Shown here: piece by piece, positions 57,070-64,000 of the stretch
Position numbering within the stretch: the first letter of the stretch is position 1
Layout of the letters: every line of letters starts with the position of its first letter
NCBI RefSeq assembly: GCF_017592545.1
Contig: NZ_JAGFOA010000003.1
Coordinates: forward strand, 41,534-105,533
Source of the DNA: Microbacterium stercoris
GTDB lineage: Bacteria; Actinomycetota; Actinomycetes; Actinomycetales; Microbacteriaceae
Direction of reading: 5' to 3'
Length of the DNA stretch: 64,000 bases
The notes under the pieces: model-generated
What the model was told of the DNA's origin: nothing
Database searches by the model: none
The model's input: the letters and a program-made list of their open reading frames with translations, nothing else
Position numbers and translations under genes: made by a program

Positions 57070-58389
57070 TTGTTCAGCGCCATCGCGCGGATCTTCCGCA
57101 CGCCTGACCTGCGTCGGAAGATCGGCTTCACGCTCGCCATCATCGCGATCTATCGCTTCGGTGCGCACGTGCCGGCTCCGTTCGTGAACTTCCCGAACGT
57201 GCAGGACTGCATCAGCGCCACCTCCGGCACCGACGGTCTGCTCTCGCTCGTGAACCTGTTCTCGGGTGGTGCGCTCCTGCAGCTCTCGATCTTCGCCCTG
57301 GGTGTGATGCCCTACATCACGGCGACGATCATCACCCAGCTTCTGCGCGTGGTCATCCCGCACTTCGAGACCCTCTACAAGGAGGGCCAGGCGGGCCAGG
57401 CCAAGCTCACGCAGTACACGCGCTACCTGACGATCGCGCTGGCGCTGCTCCAGTCGACGACGCTCGTCACGGTGGCCCGCACGGGTCAGCTCTTCGGCAC
57501 CACCGGTGTCGCCTCCTGCAACCAGCTGCTCGTCAACGACGCGTGGTGGGCGCAGCTGCTGATGATCATCACGATGACCGCCGGCACCGGCCTCATCATG
57601 TGGTTCGCCGAGCTGGTCACCGAGCGCGGCATCGGCAACGGCATGTCGCTGCTCATCTTCACCTCGATCGCGGCGACCTTCCCCGCGGCGATGGGCGCCA
57701 TCCTCGCCGCCCGCGGTGTCGAGATCTTCCTGCTCGTGCTCGCCGTCGGCATCGTCGTCGTGGCGCTCGTGGTGTACGTCGAGCAGTCGCAGCGGCGCAT
57801 CCCCGTGCAGTACGCCAAGCGCATGGTCGGCCGCCGCACCTACGGCGGCACCAACACCTACATCCCGATCAAGGTGAACACCGCGGGTGTGGTGCCCGTC
57901 ATCTTCGCCTCGTCGCTGCTGTACATCCCGGCCCTGGTTGCGCAGTTCAACACTCCGCAGGACTCGGCCCCGCCCGCCTGGGTGCAGTGGATCTCGCAGT
58001 ACCTCACGACGGGCGACCACCCGCTCTACATGGCGCTGTACTTCCTCCTCATCATCGGCTTCACGTACTTCTACGTCGCGATCACGTTCAACCCCGTCGA
58101 GGTCGCCGACAACATGAAGAAGTACGGCGGATTCATCCCGGGCATCCGCGCGGGTCGTCCGACGGCCGAGTACCTCGACTACGTCCTGACGCGCATCACG
58201 CTTCCGGGCTCGGTCTACCTGGGTCTCATCGCCCTCATCCCGCTCATCGCCCTGGCGACGGTGGGCGCCAACCAGAACTTCCCGTTCGGCGGCGCCTCGA
58301 TCCTGATCATCGTCGGCGTCGGCCTCGAGACGGTCAAGCAGATCGACGCGCAGCTGCAGCAGCGCCACTACGAAGGACTCCTCCGATGA
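57070..58389 (+). CDS. secY: Preprotein translocase subunit SecY
   Basis: Channel-forming subunit of the Sec translocase, 439 residues and ten membrane helices. TTG 57070 is the start, with AGGAGG at 57058 and the typical LFSAIARIFRTPDLRRKIGF N-terminus. SIFALGVMPYITATIITQLL is the plug/helix 2 region, and MKKYGGFIPGIRAGRPTAEY the conserved loop. It overlaps adk by 4 bases. Confidence 0.98.
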   Translation: MFSAIARIFRTPDLRRKIGFTLAIIAIYRFGAHVPAPFVNFPNVQDCISATSGTDGLLSLVNLFSGGALLQLSIFALGVMPYITATIITQLLRVVIPHFETLYKEGQAGQAKLTQYTRYLTIALALLQSTTLVTVARTGQLFGTTGVASCNQLLVNDAWWAQLLMIITMTAGTGLIMWFAELVTERGIGNGMSLLIFTSIAATFPAAMGAILAARGVEIFLLVLAVGIVVVALVVYVEQSQRRIPVQYAKRMVGRRTYGGTNTYIPIKVNTAGVVPVIFASSLLYIPALVAQFNTPQDSAPPAWVQWISQYLTTGDHPLYMALYFLLIIGFTYFYVAITFNPVEVADNMKKYGGFIPGIRAGRPTAEYLDYVLTRITLPGSVYLGLIALIPLIALATVGANQNFPFGGASILIIVGVGLETVKQIDAQLQQRHYEGLLR

Positions 58390-58979
58390 CCGCACGTCTT
58401 CTCATCGTCGGCCCCCAGGGCTCGGGCAAGGGCACGCAGGGCGTGCGCATCGCGGAGGCCTTCGGCATCCCCGCCATCTCGACCGGCGACATCTTCCGCG
58501 CCAACATCTCCGAGGGCACCGAGCTCGGCGTCAAGGTCAAGGCCATCATCGACTCGGGTGACCTCGTCTCCGACGAGGTCACCAGCGAGCTCGTGCGCGA
58601 CCGCCTCGCGCAGGACGACGCCGCGCAGGGCTTCCTGCTCGACGGCTACCCCCGCAACGTGGCGCAGGTCGGCCACCTCGACGAGTTCCTCGCCGGTCGC
58701 GGCGAGGCCCTCGACGTCGTGATCGAGCTCGACGTGCCGCGCGAGGAGTCGATCTCGCGCATCGCCCAGCGCGCCGCCGAGCAGGGCCGCGACGACGACA
58801 ACGAGGAGGCTATCGCGCGCCGCCTCGACATCTACGAGCGCGAGACCGCCCCGATCCTCGATGTGTTCCGCGAGCGCGGCATCGTCGCTCCGGTCGACGG
58901 CGTGGGCTCGCTCGACGAGATCACGGAGCGCATCATCGCCGCCCTCGAGGCGCGCGGCATCGAGCGCGTCGCAGTCTGA
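58386..58979 (+). CDS. adk: Adenylate kinase
   Basis: 197 residues, converting AMP and ATP into two ADP. P-loop GPQGSGKGTQ, AMP-binding STGDIFRANI, FLLDGYPRNVAQV. The LID is the short actinobacterial form with no zinc Cys quartet. Coupled to secY. Confidence 0.97.
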   Translation: MTARLLIVGPQGSGKGTQGVRIAEAFGIPAISTGDIFRANISEGTELGVKVKAIIDSGDLVSDEVTSELVRDRLAQDDAAQGFLLDGYPRNVAQVGHLDEFLAGRGEALDVVIELDVPREESISRIAQRAAEQGRDDDNEEAIARRLDIYERETAPILDVFRERGIVAPVDGVGSLDEITERIIAALEARGIERVAV

Positions 58980-58995
58980 TCCGCGACACCGGCAA

Positions 58996-59850
58996 ATGGC
59001 GATCTTCCGCAAGTCGATCTACAAGACCCCCGCGCAGCTGCGCGCGATGGTCGAGCCCGGCCTCATCACGGCGGCGGCCCTCGAGGCCGTGCGTCCGCTG
59101 ATCAAGCCCGGCGTGACGCCGCTGCAGCTCGACGCCGAAGCCAACCGTGTCATCACCGAGCGGGGCGCGCACTCGAACTTCCAGCTGGTGCGCGGCTACC
59201 GCCACACCATCTGCGCCTCCGTCAACGAGGCCGTGGTCCACGGCATCCCGTCGGATGTGCCGCTGCAGCCCGGCGACATCATCTCGATCGACTGCGGCGC
59301 CGAGACGGCCGATGGCTGGAACGGCGACTCGGCAATCACCGTGGTCGTGCCCGATCCGGATCGTCCCGACATCGTCGCGCAGCGCGAGGAGCTCTCGCGC
59401 GTGACCGAGGGATCGATGTGGGCGGGCATCGCCGCGCTCGCGTCCTCGAAGCGCCTCGGCGAGGTGGGCGACGCGATCCAGTCGTACATCGAGGCCAATC
59501 CGCTCTCGTACACGGGCGAGCCGGCCGGCATCCTGCGTGAGTACGTCGGGCACGGCATCGGCCGTAAGATGCACGAGGCGCCGTCGATCTTCAACTACCG
59601 CACGGCCGATCAGGGCGCCGAGATCAAGCCGGGCCTTGCGGTCTGCATCGAGCCGATGATGACGAGCGGATCCGACGAGACCTTCGTCGAGGACGACGAC
59701 TGGACCGTCTCCACGGTCGACGGATCGATGGGCTCTCACTGGGAGCACAGCATCGCCGTGCACGCTGATGGCATCTGGGTGCTCACCGCACCCGACGGCG
59801 GTGCGGCCGGCCTCGCGCCGTTCGGCGTGGTGCCGGTGCCGATCGCCTGA
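58996..59850 (+). CDS. map: Type I methionine aminopeptidase
   Basis: 284 residues, removing the N-terminal Met from new proteins. Metal ligands appear in SIDCGAETADGWNGDSAITV (Asp pair), VGHGIGRKMHEAP (His), CIEPMM (Glu) and SHWEHSIAV (Glu). The N-terminus lacks the SH3/zinc-finger part of some actinobacterial paralogues. Sixteen bases after adk. Confidence 0.96.
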   Translation: MAIFRKSIYKTPAQLRAMVEPGLITAAALEAVRPLIKPGVTPLQLDAEANRVITERGAHSNFQLVRGYRHTICASVNEAVVHGIPSDVPLQPGDIISIDCGAETADGWNGDSAITVVVPDPDRPDIVAQREELSRVTEGSMWAGIAALASSKRLGEVGDAIQSYIEANPLSYTGEPAGILREYVGHGIGRKMHEAPSIFNYRTADQGAEIKPGLAVCIEPMMTSGSDETFVEDDDWTVSTVDGSMGSHWEHSIAVHADGIWVLTAPDGGAAGLAPFGVVPVPIA

Positions 59851-59879
59851 CCTCACACGCACGAAATGGGAGCGCACGC

Positions 59880-60563
59880 ATGAACGGCACGGGCAAGACC
59901 AACTGGGTGGCTATCTGGATCTCGGTGGCCGTTGTCGTCGTGCTGGTCGCGATCGGCGGCGTGGTCGTCTGGATGAACAACCAGGCGACCGGCCCCGGCA
60001 CTGCTCCCCAGGCCGACATCGTCAACGAGAAGACGGGCGCGATCGCGATCGGCGACGACGACGCCGACAACGTGCTCGACGAGTACGTCGACTTCATGTG
60101 CCCGATCTGCGGGCAGTACTTCGACATGTACGGCGAGACCGTGCAGGGTCTGGTGGACTCGGGCGATCTGAAGCTCAACCTGCACCCGATCTCGATCCTG
60201 GATCGCTACTCGCAGGGCACGAAGTACTCCACGCGCGCCGCCAACGCGATGTACTGCGTCGCCGACGACTCCGAGGATGCGGTGCTGCCCTTCCTCGAGC
60301 TTCTCTTCGCGAACCAGCCGGAGGAGCAGAGCGAGGGCCTCACCGACGCGAAGCTCGCCGAGCTGGCCAGCCAGGCCGGCGCCGATGGCGCGGCCTCCTG
60401 CATCGAGGACGGCACCTACAAGCGCTTCGTCACCGCGATCACCGAGAAGACCCCGGTGCAGCCCGGTCAGGCGGGCATCGGCACGCCGACCGTGCTGCTG
60501 AACGACGAGTTCGTCACGCTGAGCGGCGACCCCCAGAAGGACATCGTCGACCAGCTGCGCTGA
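59880..60563 (+). CDS. Membrane-anchored DsbA-like thioredoxin-fold protein
   Basis: A 227-residue thiol-disulfide oxidoreductase. One N-terminal helix (WVAIWISVAVVVVLVAIGGV) anchors it. The thioredoxin domain starts near AIAIGDDDADNVLDEYVDF with active site CPIC, and the cis-Pro loop is IGTPTVLLND. Extracytoplasmic disulfide formation is likely. Its place between map and infA is not part of the classical cluster and may mark Microbacteriaceae. Thirty bases from map. Confidence 0.9.
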   Translation: MNGTGKTNWVAIWISVAVVVVLVAIGGVVVWMNNQATGPGTAPQADIVNEKTGAIAIGDDDADNVLDEYVDFMCPICGQYFDMYGETVQGLVDSGDLKLNLHPISILDRYSQGTKYSTRAANAMYCVADDSEDAVLPFLELLFANQPEEQSEGLTDAKLAELASQAGADGAASCIEDGTYKRFVTAITEKTPVQPGQAGIGTPTVLLNDEFVTLSGDPQKDIVDQLR

Positions 60564-60610
60564 GGTCGCGCGTCGCGCGCTGACAGCTCGCCGAGAGCGA
60601 CACGCCGAGC

Positions 60611-60639
60611 TTGCCGACACGCCCGAAGACGCATAACAT
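60611..60639 (+). promoter_or_regulatory. Probable infA operon promoter
   Basis: TTGCCG (60611-60616) and TAACAT (60634-60639) with a 17-base spacer lie in the 184-base gap between the DsbA-like gene and infA. This gives a leader of about 100 bases and separates the infA-rpoA block from the spc transcript. Confidence 0.7.
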
Positions 60640-60747
60640 AGACCTTTGGTGCATTGCGCCTGATTTCGGCGTGTCGCCTGATCAGGCCGTCCGCACCGAA
60701 ACCCCACTCACCGCAGACCTTCCGGCCTGCCTAAGCAAAGCGAGTCT

Positions 60748-60969
60748 ATGGCGAAGAAAGACGGTGTCATCGAGATCGAGGGTGTGATCACCGAGGCGCT
60801 GCCCAACGCGATGTTCCGCGTTGAGCTCACCAACGGTCACAAGGTCCTCGCAACGATCTCGGGCAAGATGCGCCAGAACTACATCCGCATCATCCCCGAG
60901 GACCGCGTGGTCGTCGAGCTCAGCCCGTACGACCTCACCCGCGGCCGCATCGTCTACCGCTACCGCTGA
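60748..60969 (+). CDS. infA: Translation initiation factor IF-1
   Basis: 73 residues, [20 protein letters not shown] with the S1/OB fold [20 protein letters not shown] and [20 protein letters not shown]. Full length. Confidence 0.98.
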   Translation: MAKKDGVIEIEGVITEALPNAMFRVELTNGHKVLATISGKMRQNYIRIIPEDRVVVELSPYDLTRGRIVYRYR

Positions 60970-61045
60970 CCCGCCTAGCCGGCACCCGCCGGTGGGAAAG
61001 TAACGGCCGCGCCCTGCGCGGTACGAAGACAGCGAAAGAAGCACC

Positions 61046-61162
61046 ATGAAGGTCAACCCCTCCGTCAAGCCGATCTGCGACCACTGCAAGGTGATCCGCC
61101 GCCACGGCCGCGTGATGGTCATCTGCAAGAGCAACCCGCGCCACAAGCAGCGCCAGGGCTGA
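61046..61162 (+). CDS. rpmJ: 50S ribosomal protein L36
   Basis: 38 residues, [20 protein letters not shown] then [18 protein letters not shown]. The zinc-binding form is intact: Cys11, Cys14, Cys27 and His33. It follows infA by 76 bases and has GAAAGAAGCACC upstream. Confidence 0.97.
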   Translation: MKVNPSVKPICDHCKVIRRHGRVMVICKSNPRHKQRQG

Positions 61163-61169
61163 TCCTGCA

Positions 61170-61212
61170 TCGACTCGCTTCGCTCGGTCGCCGAGCGGAG
61201 AAGGTCGGGACG
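61170..61212. repeat. Variant of the TCGACTCGCTTCGCTCG repeat between rpmJ and rpsM
   Basis: TCGACTCGCTTCGCTCGGTC then GCCGAGCGGAGAAGGTCGGGACG shares the core with the repeats at 2931 and 21891 but has diverged at the end. The CTCGGTCGCCGAG part can fold into a short hairpin. It lies in the 170-base rpmJ-rpsM gap, inside the ribosomal operon. Confidence 0.6.
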
Positions 61213-61332
61213 CACAACTCAACAGATAACGGCAGGATCAGATCCCGCTTCCGTGAGGAGGCGGGGGACACCTCGGGGTGAGGCCCGGGCACCGATCCTG
61301 CTCCATACCTCAACAACACTCAGGAGAACCGC

Positions 61333-61707
61333 ATGGCACGTCTTGCCGGCGTCGACATCCCGCGCGACAAGCGCGTGGTGATCGCACTCACGTACATCTA
61401 CGGCATCGGCCGCACCCGCTCGGTCGAGGTGCTCGCTGCCACGGGCATCAGCCACGACATCCGCGTCAAGGACCTCACCGACGACCAGCTCGTCGCGCTC
61501 CGCGACCACATCGAGGGCACCTACAAGGTCGAGGGTGACCTGCGTCGCGAGGTCGCCGCAGACATCCGCCGCAAGGTCGAGATCGGCTCCTACGAGGGCC
61601 TCCGCCACCGCAAGGGCCTCCCGGTCCGCGGTCAGCGCACCAAGACCAACGCCCGTACCCGCAAGGGCCCGAAGCGCACGGTCGCCGGTAAGAAGAAGGC
61701 GCGCTAA
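61333..61707 (+). CDS. rpsM: 30S ribosomal protein S13
   Basis: 124 residues, [20 protein letters not shown], with [20 protein letters not shown] and the basic tail ending KKKAR. The long tail reaches the P-site tRNA. Confidence 0.98.
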   Translation: MARLAGVDIPRDKRVVIALTYIYGIGRTRSVEVLAATGISHDIRVKDLTDDQLVALRDHIEGTYKVEGDLRREVAADIRRKVEIGSYEGLRHRKGLPVRGQRTKTNARTRKGPKRTVAGKKKAR

Positions 61708-61729
61708 GCGCGGGGTTTAGGAGAACACC

Positions 61730-62128
61730 ATGGCTGCACCCAAGTCCGCCGCGCGCAAGCCGCGCCGCAAGGAGAAGAAGAACATCGCTGTGGGCCAGGC
61801 CCACATCAAGTCGACGTTCAACAACACCATCGTCTCGATCACGGACCCCTCGGGCGCCGTCATCAGCTGGACCTCGGCTGGTGGCGTGGGCTTCAAGGGC
61901 TCGCGCAAGTCGACGCCGTACGCCGCCGGCATGGCCGCCGAGTCGGCCGCCCGCCAGGCGCAGGAGCACGGCGTCAAGAAGGTCGACGTCTTCGTGAAGG
62001 GTCCGGGCTCGGGCCGCGAGACCGCGATCCGCTCGCTGCAGGCCGCCGGCCTCGAGGTCGGCTCGATCCAGGACGTGACGCCGCAGGCCCACAACGGCTG
62101 CCGTCCGCCGAAGCGCCGCCGCGTCTGA
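61730..62128 (+). CDS. rpsK: 30S ribosomal protein S11
   Basis: 132 residues, ending [17 protein letters not shown], with [20 protein letters not shown] and [20 protein letters not shown]. Twenty-two bases after rpsM. Confidence 0.98.
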   Translation: MAAPKSAARKPRRKEKKNIAVGQAHIKSTFNNTIVSITDPSGAVISWTSAGGVGFKGSRKSTPYAAGMAAESAARQAQEHGVKKVDVFVKGPGSGRETAIRSLQAAGLEVGSIQDVTPQAHNGCRPPKRRRV

Positions 62129-62274
62129 CGTGATTCCGCTGGGGTGCAGGTCCGAGAGGATCCTGCGCCCCGGCGTCTCGTCGTCTCTCGGCCGCCTCGT
62201 CGGTCAGCCTGACAACTGAAGACCTATCAACAGCACGTGTCATATAGCGGGCACGTGATCGAAAGGAACAACCA

Positions 62275-63264
62275 GTGCTCATTGCACAGCGTCCCACCCT
62301 CACCGAGGAGAAGATCTCGGAGTTCCGCAGCCGTTTCGTGGTCGAGCCCCTCGAGCCCGGCTTCGGCTACACCATCGGCAACGCGCTGCGCCGCAGCCTG
62401 CTCTCGTCGATCCCCGGTGCTGCGGTCACGAGCATCCGCATCGACGGCGTCCTGCACGAGTTCAGCACGATCCCCGGTGTCAAGGAGGATGTCACCGAGA
62501 TCATCCTGAACATCAAGCAGCTCGTGGTCTCGAGCGAGCGCGACGAGCCCATCACCGCGTACCTGCGCAAGACGGGCGCCGGCGAGGTCACGGCCGCTGA
62601 CATCTCGGCTCCGGCCGGTGTCGAGGTCCACAACCCCGAGCTGGTCATCGCGACGCTGAACGACACGGCGAAGTTCGAGCTGGAGCTCACGATCGAGCGC
62701 GGTCGCGGCTACGTCTCGGCCGTGCAGAACCGCAACGAGTACGCCGAGGCCGGTCAGATTCCGATCGACTCGATCTACTCGCCCGTTCTCAAGGTCAGCT
62801 ACCGCGTCGAGGCGACTCGTGCCGGTGAGCGCACCGACTTCGACAAGCTCGTCCTCGACGTCGAGTCGAAGCCGTCGATCGCCCCGCGCGACGCCGTCGC
62901 GTCGGCCGGTCGCACGCTGGTCGAGCTGTTCGGTCTCGCGCGCGAGCTGAACGTCGAGGCCGAGGGCATCGAGATCGGCCCGGCGCCGGTCGAGACCGTC
63001 CTTTCGAACGAGCTGTCGATGCCGATCGAGGACCTCGACCTGTCGGTCCGCTCGTACAACTGCCTCAAGCGCGAGGGGATCAACACGGTCTCCGAGCTGG
63101 TCGCCCTTTCGGAGACGCAGCTCATGAACATCCGCAACTTCGGTCAGAAGTCGGTCGACGAGGTGCGCGACAAGCTCGTGTCCCTCGGTCTGTCGCTCAA
63201 GGACTCGGTGCCCGGTTTCGACGGCACCGGCTTCTACGGCGGCTACGACGACGAGTCGCTCTGA
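62275..63264 (+). CDS. rpoA: DNA-directed RNA polymerase subunit alpha
   Basis: 329 residues, GTG start 62275. N-terminal dimerisation domain with [21 protein letters not shown]-terminal domain with [20 protein letters not shown] and [18 protein letters not shown], the surface that contacts DNA UP elements and activators. An acidic tail follows. The 146-base gap from rpsK shows no gene. Confidence 0.98.
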   Translation: MLIAQRPTLTEEKISEFRSRFVVEPLEPGFGYTIGNALRRSLLSSIPGAAVTSIRIDGVLHEFSTIPGVKEDVTEIILNIKQLVVSSERDEPITAYLRKTGAGEVTAADISAPAGVEVHNPELVIATLNDTAKFELELTIERGRGYVSAVQNRNEYAEAGQIPIDSIYSPVLKVSYRVEATRAGERTDFDKLVLDVESKPSIAPRDAVASAGRTLVELFGLARELNVEAEGIEIGPAPVETVLSNELSMPIEDLDLSVRSYNCLKREGINTVSELVALSETQLMNIRNFGQKSVDEVRDKLVSLGLSLKDSVPGFDGTGFYGGYDDESL

Positions 63265-63298
63265 TCAACTTCTGAACCAACTCCTGGAGTAACTAGAA

Positions 63299-63841
63299 AT
63301 GCCTAAGCCCACGAAGGGTGCCCGCCTCGGCGGCGGCCCCGCCCACGAGCGTCTGCTTCTCGCGAACCTCGCCGCCTCGGTGATCGAGCACAAGTCGATC
63401 CGCACGACCGAGACGAAGGCCAAGCGCGTCCGTCCGCTCGTCGAGCGTCTCATCACGAAGGCCAAGCGCGGCGACCTGCACGCCCGCCGCCAGGTTCTCT
63501 CGACGCTCGGCGGCAGCGCCAAGTCGAAGGAGATCGCCTACATCCTCTTCGAGCAGGTCGCTCCGCTCGTCGCCGAGCGCGAGGGTGGCTACACGCGCAT
63601 CACCAAGGTCGGCAACCGCAAGGGCGACAACGCCCCCATGGCCGTGATCGAGCTCGTTCTCGAGCCCGTGCAGCCGAAGGCCAAGAAGGCCGCCCCGGCC
63701 AAGGCCGAGGCCCCCAAGGCCGAGGAGCCCGCCGAGGTCGTCGAGGAGGCTCCGGTCGAGGAGACCGCCGAGACCCCCGCCGCGGAGACCGAGGTCGTCG
63801 AGGAGGCCGCTGAGGCCCCCGCCGAGGACGAGGCCAAGTAA
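63299..63841 (+). CDS. rplQ: 50S ribosomal protein L17, long form
   Basis: 180 residues. The L17 core ([20 protein letters not shown], then [20 protein letters not shown]) ends near residue 125. The last 55 residues are a Pro/Ala/Glu-rich acidic tail ([18 protein letters not shown]), not part of the ordinary fold. It is the last complete gene in the window. Confidence 0.97.
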   Translation: MPKPTKGARLGGGPAHERLLLANLAASVIEHKSIRTTETKAKRVRPLVERLITKAKRGDLHARRQVLSTLGGSAKSKEIAYILFEQVAPLVAEREGGYTRITKVGNRKGDNAPMAVIELVLEPVQPKAKKAAPAKAEAPKAEEPAEVVEEAPVEETAETPAAETEVVEEAAEAPAEDEAK

Positions 63842-63859
63842 GCCTCTCTCTTCCACGCA

Positions 63860-63889
63860 GAAGGCCCCCTGCTTCGGCAGGGGGCCTTC
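63860..63889 (+). terminator. Terminator after rplQ
   Basis: GAAGGCCCCCTGC (63860-63872), loop TTCG, GCAGGGGGCCTTC (63877-63889): a perfect 13-bp stem with a stable tetraloop and a short TCTCG tail. Confidence 0.9.
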
Positions 63890-63915
63890 TCGCGTCTCGG
63901 GCGGGCGCACCGCAG

Positions 63916-64000
<85 letters not shown>

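Overview
The window is very GC-rich (about 70% by eye). Its gene content and order (rpoB-rpoC, rpsL-rpsG-fusA-tuf, S10-spc-alpha ribosomal cluster, furA-katG, a type-A-like ribosomal set without S14 in the spc block) point to a high-GC Gram-positive actinobacterium. The best guess is the family Microbacteriaceae, Microbacterium or a close relative. That is an inference from protein style and synteny, not a database result. The left edge cuts a threonine aldolase gene. The right edge runs into a long low-complexity poly-C/poly-G stretch that looks like an assembly or contig-end artefact.

Positions 1-30,000 form an accessory, strand-mixed region of small transport and regulation modules. In order: a threonine aldolase; a NarL-type two-component pair; a LysR regulator divergent from an EamA exporter; furA-katG with a FurA box; a two-gene ABC exporter (ATPase plus FtsX-like permease); a GNAT/SRPBCC pair; a ComB-like phosphatase; a DHFR-like reductase; a DctA symporter divergent from a DcuS/DcuR-type two-component system; a metQ-metN-metI operon ending in an SfnB/DszC-like flavin enzyme (sulfur acquisition); a SprT-like protein; a TetR/DHFR-like divergent pair with two operators; an ArsR-MFS operon with an inverted-repeat operator; a TPR protein; a spermidine-synthase-like protein; a YbaK deacylase; a BenE symporter; and a frameshifted tandem GNAT gene.

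Positions 30,000-44,900 hold rpoB-rpoC (ending in a strong terminator), three hypothetical genes, and the str operon rpsL-rpsG-fusA-tuf. Between tuf and the S10 operon (44,900-47,200) sit a short sugar transferase, a small MT0933-like protein and a secreted APF/lysozyme-like protein with a candidate MtrA box. From 47,200 to the end runs the S10-spc-alpha cluster: rpsJ to rplO, secY, adk, map, a membrane-anchored DsbA-like protein, infA, rpmJ, rpsM, rpsK, rpoA, rplQ.

The most unusual non-coding structures are a six-unit array of imperfect hairpins at 23,291-23,825 (with a solitary relative at 21,829), a 67-bp near-palindrome containing four ACTAGT words at 11,564-11,630, and a dispersed extragenic repeat (core TCGACTCGCTTCGCTCG) at three loci, one of them between rpmJ and rpsM. 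No CRISPR array, tRNA, rRNA, insertion sequence or prophage was seen.
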